Source: Daphnia carinata
Taxonomy: Eukaryota; Arthropoda; Branchiopoda; Diplostraca; Daphniidae
Assembly: GCF_022539665.2 (NCBI RefSeq)
Contig: NC_081333.1
Coordinates: forward strand, 6,570,971-6,634,970
Length of the DNA stretch: 64,000 nucleotides
Direction: 5' to 3'
Shown here piece after piece: positions 10,722 through 19,772 of the stretch. The notes beneath the pieces are model-generated. The model searched no databases and was not told the origin of the DNA. It was given only the letters and a program-made list of their open reading frames with translations. The translations under genes and the position numbers were made by a program. Positions within the stretch are counted from its first letter, which is position 1, and each line of letters begins with the position of its first letter.

Positions 10722-10929
10722 GTCAAACCGACTGTACCGAGCGATGGGAACAAAGCAACAGTGTCAGCATGCGAAGATCGATCCGGCATATAGGTAAGAA
10801 GAACTTAATGACCTGTGTGTGTGTGTGAAAAAATAAGGAAAAGGACCGAAGCTATTTGAAAAACCCAACACCTCTTGTGGGGTGTTATGCTGCCTATTGA
10901 GCAAAGTATGCATTAAAAAAAGAGCTTTT
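10722..10929. other. Promoter-distal spacer at the end of block U
   Basis: It contains a short (TG)n run near 10813-10826 and a small hairpin (acacctcttgtggggtgt, 10868-10885). Both are present in copy 2. No gene is seen. Confidence 0.35.
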
Positions 10930-11580
10930 TTTAGTCGGCTTGTATTCGTTTCCCTTTTTAAAAAACCGATGGCGTTAACTCATTACTTAAATGGTTCACA
11001 AAACATTTATCTCGTATCCTATTTTAATTTAAATTGCTGGGGAACATGAATTATGTTGAATCTAATACAGTTCATTTACTTAAATACTATTAAAGCAAAA
11101 TCAGAATATGTAAGAGCTGAATATAATGTAACGATAGTTGTATGAAATAGTAAGCATTATTGCAATTGGAAAAGTTCGTTATGACCACATAAAGTGCAAT
11201 ATAAGTAATAAATATTTATGTAGTATGTCTAATAGAATTTTGTTAAATGAACTCTATTAAATGCAAAATAGTTCATGTTCTCCTGCAATTTAAATAAAAA
11301 TAGGACAAAAAAAAATTTTGTGAACCATTTAAGTAATGAGTTAACACCATCGGTATTTTATTAAAAAGGAAAATGGATATAAGCCGACGCTTTTACACAA
11401 TATATTGTCTACCGGATTGGAGGCTCATGGTTCCAATTGGAACAATTTTAGAAAATAGGGCTATCTCTAATAGAAATAGGACTAATGCCTTGGAAAAATA
11501 GGACTGACCTAAATTATTTATAATTCAGTCATATTTTTCCCATTCCTATTTCGGTTCAGTCCTATTTCACCCCCAAACCC
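10930..11580. mobile_element. Palindromic MITE with GAAATAGGACT subterminal repeats (left arm truncated)
   Basis: The core at 10965-11355 is an inverted repeat. Its left arm gttaactcattacttaaatg is matched by catttaagtaatgagttaac on the right. Outside the right arm are repeated (a)aataggact words and the end cctatttcac. Complete relatives at 37321-40040 and 41865-42668 show what the missing left end looks like. No coding capacity. Confidence 0.6.
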
Positions 11581-11683
11581 AATAAAAGCTAAAGTTTTTG
11601 AAATTGAATTTACAATATCCAATATTCAGTTGTCGTTTAATATTGATTTTATGTTTTAATTACATTCAAATGGGATTTCTTGC

Positions 11684-12056
11684 AACTATTGCCCTCTTTC
11701 GTCTGTTGTATGTTACAAGTGCTGCCATCTTGTGTTTGCATTCATCACCACGCTTGTCTCCCTTAATGTTACCTTTCCACCCCTAGAGGTCAGGTCGAAC
11801 CTGAGTCGACCTCTGGCCTCTGTTTTATCAAACGGAGACTCGGGATTTGGCCCGACGTCCGACAGGACGTAAAGAGGGGGCTCTGCCGTTGGCTGGCCGC
11901 CCTCGTGTTAATCCTTTAAGAAGGTGCTCTGCAGGATTGCTGGCTTTCCTTCGCGATTGTGTTGTAAATAGTCTTATGCTATGTTGTGTGTATTTTGTAT
12001 GTCCTTTGTTGTAATGTCTGTGTCGGTGTAAGAGAGTAAATGAAGAAACTGTAACA
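11684..12056. mobile_element. Insertion absent from H copy 2 (possible solo LTR or retroelement fragment)
   Basis: Copy 2 reads cattcaaatggaattcaaat continuously near 44180-44200. Here about 373 bp intervene between cattcaaatgggatt and gattcaaat, leaving a duplicated gatt. Inside, 11711-12056 begins TGTTACA and ends TGTAACA, the short inverted termini expected of an LTR. The true left edge is uncertain, because about 27 bp lie between the duplicated word and TGTTACA. No ORF of note. Confidence 0.5.
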
Positions 12057-12289
12057 GATTCAAATTAAAACTTATATAAAGCCGCTGGGTATATCGAAGA
12101 CATATGTCACACAATGTTTTTCATCATGGGAGGTTCTAGGTACTAGCTGAGGATGATGTAAGAGGGACTGAAGAGCCTGTCAGGCAGCTACCAGGCGACC
12201 AAAAAGAAGGTTCTAAGAGGAATTTAGGACGGTTATAGAGAAGACTAAGGAGGAAAGTAGGAAGTTCTGCAGAGGTACTAAGGAGCCCG

Positions 12290-13640
12290 TCGTGCCGTGT
12301 GGGTTCCGTTTCAAGGTGCAGGTGGCACTATCAAAGTGACTCGAGAAAATCAATTATGCTCATTCGAAAATGCACTGGACAGGAGCAAATTGTTTTACTA
12401 CACAATTTTCGTGTCAAATGCCTCTAGTCAAATGACAGGAATGAGCAGCGGTTCGAGGGTGATGATGATCTCCGATCTTCTTTTGTGGTAATCCTTCTAC
12501 GTTGCTTCCCTCAACTACATACTTAAAAAATTATATAGTTGAAAGTTGAATATAGTATTATATGGTTGAAGATTACATAGTATTTTGCTAGAACCGAGTC
12601 CATGAGGCCCTGATCGCCTTTTTGTCTGTTGCCTTGTTGTCTGCCACTACCGCATGGGCAAGGTTAATAATTTCATTAAATCATTATTCGTTGGTTTTAC
12701 GCTTTAATCACCTTTCTTTTTGTAGGCAAACCAACGAATGGGATGCCCCTGTTGTCTGAGACGTAAATGTAGCTGCGAAGAAGATTTTATGGTCGTAATA
12801 TCCAAAGAGAAAATTTCCACGACCAAGTGGGCTCGACCCATTGAATCAAGAAGTGCATTTCGATAATCTAAGCATCAACATAAAAACAGAATTAGTGGGC
12901 GATCGACCCATCTTTTTCGAAAAACCGACCAAAGAACTCCTTCAACCTGGGTCGTGTTTTTTGGAACGATGATTTCCTCGGCCCATGGTAGTTCTCTGGC
13001 CAAAGGAGCGCTCTGGGCAACTTGGCGGTTTCTGGTCAGGTTTGATTTCCTACTGGAAACTCTTGAAAAACAAACGAAAGAGCAAGTTCTATGTTCTTTG
13101 GATAAAGTCATAACATTCTGCCGAGAGCGCCCTGGTATTGCCTGGAAAACAGAAAATGCTAGTACCCGTTTGCTGAAACTTTGTCTCCGACACGGTGCAA
13201 AAGACAGAGTCCTTCAGTTATTGGATATTCTAGGAGATACGGAAGGAATCTTATTGAAGCGATGGTGGACCTCCTGGTTGAAGTGATGTCGTCCGTCCAC
13301 TGGAATGTGTGCAAGAGTTCTATAGGAAAATTAATCTATTGCAATCGTGCTCAAGAATAAATGCGCCACTATTTGCGCTTAACCATTAAGTTGCTGAATA
13401 TGGAAAATTACCAAGCAGCTACGGTTCTCATGAGCAGCATCTGCATGATCTTGTTCACTGGTAACGTCATGGCTTCACTCGATATCCCTGTTTTATTTTA
13501 TATACCGGTAGAGATGAACGACTGTTTTAAAGACGATGTTAAGGAGGCCATACAAACCCACTGTGTCATTTTGTCAGGTGAGTCCCAGTTTGCAGGAAAC
13601 TTTACAACCTTCTGTTGTAAAGTTTAAAACTATCTTGTGG
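12290..13640 (+). pseudogene. Broken gene of helical-repeat type, copy 1
   Basis: Several plus-strand frames look like real protein but cannot be joined. After an acceptor at about 12725 comes ANQRMGCPCCLRRKCSCEED, then a frame change to NIKTELVGDRPIFFEKP. Next comes a frame with TRLLKLCLRHGAKDRVLQLL (about 13155-13230), then a segment with NMENYQAATVLMSS (about 13395-13440). The last two resemble PPR-type helices, and mS27-like mitoribosomal protein is a weak guess. The reading frame changes several times. The sequence parts from copy 2 after ctgtttt near 13495, where an unrelated segment with a GTGAGT donor begins. I read it as a decayed, possibly chimeric gene. Confidence 0.35.
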
Positions 13641-14034
13641 GACTTTTTCATTTGTGGCACTGATGGGTTTGCAAAATTTAATTTCAAGGAAGATAATGGT
13701 ATTAGCTTTCTATCTTAAGTTGTTTGTGAGCAGAATAATAGCCATTTTACTGTAAACCCGGACCGTCTGATTGAATAAACAAGAAGAGAAATGAGCGAAA
13801 AGAAATGTATATTTCTGTATCGAGGACAAAACCTGCGACAGAGTAATTCTGAAATACAATTTAACATTTAAAAAATTTTGTCACACCGAAGTGGAATAAG
13901 CGAATGGTTTAAAAATCTCCTCTTACATTCGGTAGAGTATCATACTCGTATGAATCTCTTTCACGAATTTCAGAGATTAGCGATGACATTTTCTGACATC
14001 TTGAATTTTGTTAGCTGCGGCGTTTGCGTTTATG
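13641..14034. other. Spacer between the two H-block genes
   Basis: No supported gene. The right part (about 13880-14034) aligns with copy 2 (about 45940-46050) and may be the 3' end or 3' UTR of the minus-strand HEPN gene. Confidence 0.3.
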
Positions 14035-14901
14035 TCATCCAATTGATCTACTCACAACTCTAGATACATTTTCCAATTCCCGGAAACTTGTGAACTTCCC
14101 GTGGCAAGTGAAATTCCGGCCGTCCATATCGTCCTTCAGCAGTAGCGCGATAGCCCTTTGAGAAGCACCTGTTGCGAGATAATTCTTGTCATTTCTTTGC
14201 TCTTGGATTGGGAGCTTCAAGTTGGCGAAGACGTCAATGTCTGTTGACGTTGTTTGTTGCTTTGTATGTACCAAAACGTTTCGGAGAGCGGGACCTAGAT
14301 GTCTTAGAAGGCAACTGTACAGGATGAGGCTCAGGCCGAATGCGGCTTTTTGATCGTAGGTGCCACTAGTACATAAAAATGTCGTGTCATCGACAGCGTG
14401 TTATAATGACCGCTCATGAGGCGCCTGTAAACAGTCTCTACGTCGGTGGCAATGCATTCTCCAATACTTCGGCAAACTTTTATAAAAATTTCGAAATGGG
14501 GCGACCAGTTTCTCTTTAATGCCCGGATTTAAATGGCAGATTTCGTTTCTCGCATAGACGGCGGTGTGGATTTCCGGGCAGGAGGTGACAAGAAAATGCC
14601 CATTGATGTTATTGTAGTTACGTAGTGTCTGCATTACGTCCGCATAGTCGTAATTAATGGCCATCAGTGAAAGGATACCTTTTCGGCACAAGAAACGGCG
14701 CACTGTTGGAGTCACGTAATAGGTCAGACAGTAAATAAGGCCTCTGACTACGTATATGACGTTTTCACTTCTTACTTCTGGTAAAGCGGGCGGTAGTGCT
14801 ACGAGTTGGGTTGTAGTCGCGCTTTTGGTCTCCTCTTCGGGTATTTGCGTACGTATAGTTCTTGCAGTAGTACTAGCTGGATGAATGTTTATTTTCCCCA
14901 T
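14035..14901 (-). pseudogene. Two-HEPN-motif protein, copy 1 (frameshifted)
   Basis: From a start at 14901 (MGKINIHP) the minus strand reads a basic Thr/Pro-rich leader, then a hydrophobic helical segment (VIYVVRGLIYCLTYYVTP) and the motif ARNEICH (14550-14533). A second region has FGLSLILYSCLLRHLGPALR and the motif GRNFTCHGKF (motif bases 14118-14101). R-N-x-x-x-H spacing is the catalytic signature of HEPN ribonuclease domains, and the layout resembles DZIP3-type HEPN proteins. The frame changes once between the domains, just before NWSPHFEIF. It changes again before TYDQKAAFG. Copy 2 has lesions at other places, so the ancestor was probably one intact ORF. Family assignment rests on motifs and layout, not a profile search. 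Confidence 0.55.
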
Positions 14902-15183
14902 CTTGGATTCTTGTGAAAAAAACTTGTCAAGAGGCAAATAAAAAACATTATAAATTTCAATATTATTGCAGCTTTTATGTAAGAGGACGAATATCTCGTC
15001 CAATCCCATGTCCAATCGTAAGTTTTCGATATAAAATCTATTTTCATATCATTTTTTGCTGCAAAATTAACAGGGATTATTAATGTTCCAATTTTTAGAA
15101 ATGTTGTTCAATCATATTCAACCAATTTTTCTGAAAAGCAAAAACAGAATAGATCATTTAACGCATCCCTAATAGAGCTGGGC
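14902..15183. other. 5' flank of the HEPN gene, copy 1
   Basis: This aligns with 46963-47240 of copy 2 and is AT-rich with no ORF in common. It ends at a 9-bp word gagctgggc (15175-15183) repeated after the next insertion. Confidence 0.35.
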
Positions 15184-16580
15184 CAACATGGTCTCACTAC
15201 ATTAGTACATATGTACTAAGTAGTACATAGTTGCAGATGCACTTTTTCTTATGGGCTAAACGCGCAGAGCGTTAGCCAATTGTTTTTTGGTATTCTGTCT
15301 GCTTGTAATTTTTCCACGCGGAGGGCGCGATAAAACGTAGTTTTCCACGCGGAAGGCGCGATAAAACGTAATTTCCACGCGGAATGTGGAAAAAGACCCT
15401 TAAAATTGTAAATTAAATGAGAACCGACGAAATAAATTTGTTTAACTTATCTTAGTTAATTTCTGTGATTTTCTATCTAAGACGGATATTAAAACTCGCT
15501 AGCCACAAACAAAATTTAAATATTTAATTATAATTAAAATTTTTTACACCTACGTACAATTTGAACTTGGCGCGGTAAGAAAATGGCCGCCATAATGGTT
15601 TGTCAAAAACCACTTTTTCAAACGTAATTTTTGGGGTTAAATGTAGCATCTTAAAAGCAATCGTTTATAACAGCTTGTTCCTGGAATGACCAACAACAAA
15701 AATATTATAATGATTTCATATTTTGACGAAGATTAAGCATCAAACGATCAATGCAAGGTTTCGTCTTTTTGACACACCCCCTCCCCTTTCTAAAATCATA
15801 AAAGCCTTTAATAATTATTTATGAGGAAAATAAACAGTTAAAATTGACAAATTTTGTATCAATCGATAGCTCTTTTCAACAGCTATCTATTTCTATGAAA
15901 TTTATGTTAAATTTTTAGAAAAGGAAAACGTTTAAGCGTAATATCTATTTTTTGTTTTTATCAGTTGCGTCCATTACAACCTTAGATTGAAAAACAACAA
16001 AAACACATTTTGCCTTTAAGATTTTTTCTATTTGAAAATGTTGATTACAATTACCTAAAATGGATAGCCCTTACCAAGGGCTATCGATTTATATTATATT
16101 TATATATATTAAATCAGCGACTATCGTAATTAATTTTGCTGACAAATAATTAAAAAATTATTTCTCTTATATTCGTTTATTTCAATTACAATAACTATTG
16201 TACATATACAGTATATAATAGTAATATATATATCATAATTGTATGTATGTATAAATATATAAATATAATTGTACGTATGTATAAATATATATATATAATT
16301 GTAATATACTGTATATATGTTTATTTATTACATTGTAGTATTTATGTACATTATCATAGTATTGTAAATATAAATTTATATAAACCGAATTAATATTATT
16401 CGCTTCGAAAAAATTAAGACACGCGCTACACGCATGTTTGTTTAACTGGCTTAACTTTAATGGTTTAACCATTAAAGCAACCAAATCAAAGCCCGGGGGC
16501 GACAACACACACTTTCCCCATAAAGAAAACTGTAGGCGCGATTATGTACTAAGTAGTACATATTGCCTCGCGACCAGCCT
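15184..16580. mobile_element. 1.4-kb AT-rich insertion with 9-bp duplication
   Basis: Flanked by gagctgggc at 15175-15183 and 16581-16589. Copy 2 has only one related word here (agggctgggt near 47236). Near each end lies the near-palindrome ATGTACTAAGTAGTACAT (15211-15228 and 16544-16561), and the outermost bases are imperfectly inverted. The interior is AT-rich with no transposase-like ORF, so it is probably a non-autonomous DNA element. Confidence 0.55.
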
Positions 16581-16606
16581 GAGCTGGGCTTGGGTTTACC
16601 TGAGAT

Positions 16607-17127
16607 TAGGGCTCGGCCCCGATCATCTTTGATCGGGGCAAACCGGGGGTTTTCATTAAAAAATCGTCAAACCTTCGGTTCGGTTAAGCCATTTTTGACT
16701 GCGGGTTGGTTTTCGGTTTGCAACTGGGCCTAACCAGTTTGAACCGCCATTAAATTTTTTTTGTATTTTTTAGAAATTACAAGTAGACTAATTATCACTA
16801 ATTGTTGTGAGCGTAGATGCGGTCAACAACTTGTTAGAAATCAAATTTCCGATCAGATATCTAGCGACAAAATCTGTTACTGATTTATTGTTCTATGCAA
16901 ACCATAAATCCGAGTTGCAAACCGTAAACCGAGGTGCAAACCGTGTAAAACCGCGGTGTGAACCGTAGTTTTAACCGCGAGTACAAACTGCGGGTACAAA
17001 CCGTCAAACCGCGGTGGAATCTGCTTGTAAAAAACGGCAAACCGAACCGCACCGGTTTGCCCTTTTTAAAAAAAAAACCGCGCGGGTCGGCCAAAATCGT
17101 GCCCGATCGTCGCGGGGCCGAGCCCTA
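16607..17127. mobile_element. hAT-type MITE, 521 bp
   Basis: Ends are inverted: TAGGGCTCGGCCCCG on the left and CGGGGCCGAGCCCTA on the right. Flanks are cctgagat (16599-16606) and ccagagat (17128-17135), an 8-bp duplication with one mismatch. Copy 2 lacks it. The interior is rich in short aaccg words in both orientations, which may act as transposase-binding repeats. No ORF. Confidence 0.7.
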
Positions 17128-17135
17128 CCAGAGAT

Positions 17136-17689
17136 ACCTGAGATCTTGTTTCAATAACTTCGCGCATGCGCGTCTCGTTTCTTGCAATCTGGCAACGGTG
17201 CTACCTTGCTTTTAAAATTTCTAATTTTGATAAACATCGTCTGCTGAGGTTTGTACATACCGTCTGCTACCTCTGCTAACATTTCTTAAGTATTTTTTTT
17301 TACCAAAGGTTAAATTAAATAGTTAATAAAATTAAATTGGCGTTTATAACAGTTGTGAATCTTGTGATGTATGGTTGAACGTGCAAGAAATGTTCTAATA
17401 ATAATTTTTTTTTCTAATAATAAGTTTTTATACTAGTAGCCTTTTTCATTTATGAATGACTGTACTCTAAAGCTAATTTAGAAAATTACCAAAATTAATT
17501 ACAAAATATCTAGTTATCTTGCAATTGACACCGGATTAAGGATTCCAGTAAAATCTTCATGATATGTTTACACCATCGAAAAGAATAAGACAGTTACTTT
17601 GAATTGTGATTGACTGATGTTTGAGTTTATTGTACTTGTATAGCATACAAATATTGTATAAATTCAAATCCTTCACATATGTGACAAAC
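17136..17689. other. AT-rich end of block H, copy 1
   Basis: This aligns with about 47260-47450 plus 47906-48310 of copy 2 and contains no supported gene. The stretch accaaaggttaaattaaat near 17306 is the empty version of the site occupied by the MITE at 47454-47897. Homology stops abruptly at about 17688, where a THOC3 fragment starts. Confidence 0.5.
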
Positions 17690-17866
17690 GCTCTCATCTA
17701 CTTGCCTACGCTTGCGAAAGATAAAGATGACGGAAATCGAGATCCTGGAACAGTGAAGCTCTTTGGTCTCTCTAACGAGTATGGCCCAGTGGAATCGGTG
17801 GCTAAGCTTCACGCGTTTTATGTATCGTTTATTTGTTCTTACAGATTGATCTTACTCGTATCATGA
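17690..17866 (+). pseudogene. THOC3 3' fragment (partial block T)
   Basis: This segment matches the last part of the THOC3 pseudogenes at 24838-25013, 49992-50165 and 52523-52700. It reads DGNRDPGTVKLFGLSNEYGP, close to the C-terminal WD blade of THO complex subunit 3. It starts abruptly at the junction with block H and has no upstream exons, so it cannot be a gene. Confidence 0.75.
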
Positions 17867-18306
17867 ATTCATTTGTCACGCCCGTGTCTTCAATTTTGTT
17901 GAAAATACATAAGATCCTTCACTTTTGTCGAAGGATATAAAAAAAGAACAGATCTCTTTAGCGGTAAAATTCTTTTTTAGAAAGCAAAAAAGAATTTTCT
18001 TTTCTTTCTTGACTCTCGGACTATTAAGGCAAGTCAAATGCAATTGAAGAAAAAATAAAAGAAATGTGAAACTGAATTGCAGAAGAAAGTCCCACCTGAC
18101 CATTTACATGAACCATCGCACAGTCCTAATCGTTTCTACTTTACTTATCATAGGTTGATAATTTCGAAGCAATCGGGACTGCAACCAGTATTCACGTCAA
18201 ATTTACTTGTTTAGCGGGGGGTGGCTACTCCCTAAACCGACTTTCTTCCTACTTCAGTTTCACATTTCTTTTTTTTCCCTCGTTTTTGCGGACCTTTATG
18301 TACTAT
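17867..18306. repeat. Tail of block T (partial copy, left of the DIRS insertion)
   Basis: Near-identical to 25014-25453, 50166-50608 and 52701-53141. It holds a 75-codon minus-strand frame in every copy, but that frame is uninformative because the copies are almost identical. The sequence continues at 22928 on the far side of the DIRS element. Confidence 0.7.
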
Positions 18307-18487
18307 TGTAAATTGATCGAGAGCGCGAAGCGCTATCGACGATCAATTTTGATTGTATAAGAATAAGAGAGAGAGACCTGAACTGTGTCGACCTTGTATT
18401 CTACAGCTCTTTTACAGCAGACAAAAAAAAAAGGTAGTTTAGGAGGGAGGGTTGGCAACCCTTTGGCCTCAGACCTTTTCACTTCAT
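18307..18487. repeat. DIRS left terminal repeat
   Basis: Bases 18307-18383 are the exact complement of 18641-18717 in the internal complementary region. Bases about 18380-18483 are inverted relative to the right terminus (about 22799-22902). The first bases are tgtaaattgatcgagagcg. Confidence 0.85.
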
Positions 18488-18640
18488 CTGAGTTAGGTGG
18501 TCGTCGGAATCCGTCAATACCTGCCCCTGAACTGTTGGATCCCACTTCGCCGATGATCGAATCTGCGTTTTAAAAGGGTAACAATGATTAGCTTATAAAC
18601 TCATTAAATAGGAAAGCTGGGTGGGTGGGTGGATGTTACA

Positions 18641-18747
18641 GTTCAGGTCTCTCTCTCTTATTCTTATACAATCAAAATTGATCGTCGATAGCGCTTCGCG
18701 CTCTCGATCAATTTACAATTGTAGTCGAATGTTCGTTCGACCTGAAC
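18641..18747. repeat. DIRS internal complementary region (ICR)
   Basis: Bases 18641-18717 complement the left end, and 18718-18747 complement the last 30 bp of the right end (22898-22927). The join atttaca|attgtag at 18717/18718 is the complement of the two element ends placed head to tail. This is the template used in the DIRS replication model to make a closed circle, and it independently fixes both element boundaries. Confidence 0.9.
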
Positions 18748-18771
18748 TATGACTTTAAAGCCAACATTTGT

Positions 18772-19772
18772 TTAGTCTATGCTCAGAACGACTTCTGCTA
18801 CGGAAGGTTCTTTGGGCAGATCCCTTCTGTAAAATCTCGTAAAGGTTGATTCCGAGGACCAGTGGGCTGTGTTTAGAATTGTTTGGACAGAGATGCCTGC
18901 TGCTGCTGCTTTCGAAGAAGCCGCTCCTCTTGTTGAGTGAGCCGAGAATCTGCCTGTGTCTACGCCACTTTCCTGCAGCTGTCTCTTTAACCAACCCGCT
19001 ACGGTCGATCTTTCTACTGGGTTGTACGGCTTCACTGATCCCATAAAGAGATGCCTACCATTCGATTGCACGCGATACTTCTCCGTTATAGATATGTAGT
19101 GTTCCGTGCAAGATACCGGGTCAATTCGGGGGTCCGGAATTCTTTTGATAAAGAACGTTTTTAGCGCTCCTTCCTTCTGAGCCTTTCTCGGTTTTAGGAA
19201 GGAAAATTCATACCGGATTCACTTATTCTTAGATCCTCTTTCCCGATAGAAGCCACTTCCGAAGCTCGAAGGAAGGATGCTAACGCCAGAAGCGTAGCCA
19301 GTTTCCGAGCGAGGGGGCCGATAGCTAAATCCTCGTTTTTAAGTTGGCTTAAATGGTTGGTCACTATACTGACGTCCCAGGTGAACTCGTACCTAGGTTT
19401 CGGAGGGTTTGAATTGTATATACCTTTCATCAATTTTACAATGAGCGGGTGTTTCCCGATCTGTAGGCCATCAATTGGTTGTAAGGTAGAGGAAAGCATC
19501 GACCTATAAATATTTATTGTGCCATACGCTTTTCCTTCGAAATGGGCTTCTGACAGGAATGATAGAATATGTTTTAGGTCATTTCGAAGGGGATTTTGGT
19601 CTTGTTTACCGCACCAATTGTACCAAGCGAGCCAGGCGGACTGGTACGCATCTCTCGTGGACTCTCGTGAGCCGGCCAGCAATAATTGGCCCACTTGTTC
19701 TGGAAAGCCCTGGTCTGCATATCGTTTCCGGATAATTTCCAAGCGATTAACTGGAAATTCTTGCATTCGCAC
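18772..19772 (-). pseudogene. DIRS tyrosine recombinase (one frameshift)
   Basis: The integrase class of DIRS elements. The first part (19772-19194) has an alpha-helical core-binding region and the start of the catalytic domain, with the first catalytic Arg in LRASEVASI. A one-base frameshift near 19200-19215 moves the rest into the frame ending at 18772. That part carries HSTRGAASSKAA (His-x-x-Arg box), an HW pair in LNTAHWSS, and the probable catalytic Tyr in FTRFYRRDL. All expected residues are visible, so only the frameshift blocks function. The start of this ORF overlaps the end of the RT ORF by about 26 bp, the usual DIRS arrangement. Confidence 0.85.

Larger units (their letters stand above)
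2357..10920. repeat. Tandem block U, copy 1
   Basis: The segment from ADAM17 intron 7 through the Gly/Tyr-repeat gene recurs in the same order and orientation at about 25968-34567 and, truncated, at 53644-57460. Alignment by eye shows long runs of identity broken by small indels. Boundaries are approximate. The left edge lies inside an ADAM17 intron, so copies 2 and 3 lack the protease 5' half. Confidence 0.9.
11330..17690. repeat. Tandem block H, copy 1
   Basis: Order and orientation match about 43800-48315: right arm of the palindromic MITE, plus-strand helical-repeat-type relic, minus-strand HEPN gene, AT-rich flank. Copy 1 carries insertions absent from copy 2 (11684-12056, 15184-16580, 16607-17127). 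Copy 2 has one absent here (47454-47897). Edges are approximate. Confidence 0.8.

Noticed and set aside
10813..10826. (TG)n microsatellite as a regulatory site
   Set aside because: It is short, ordinary and simply present in both U copies.
16233..16508. 91-codon minus-strand Tyr/Ile-rich frame
   Set aside because: It reads through (tata)n-rich low-complexity sequence inside an insertion.
17876..18103. 75-codon minus-strand frame starting MVRWDFLLQF, present in every T copy
   Set aside because: The T copies are nearly identical, so its recurrence is not evidence of selection. The sequence is Phe/Leu/Lys-rich, as expected from AT-rich DNA, and matches no family I know.
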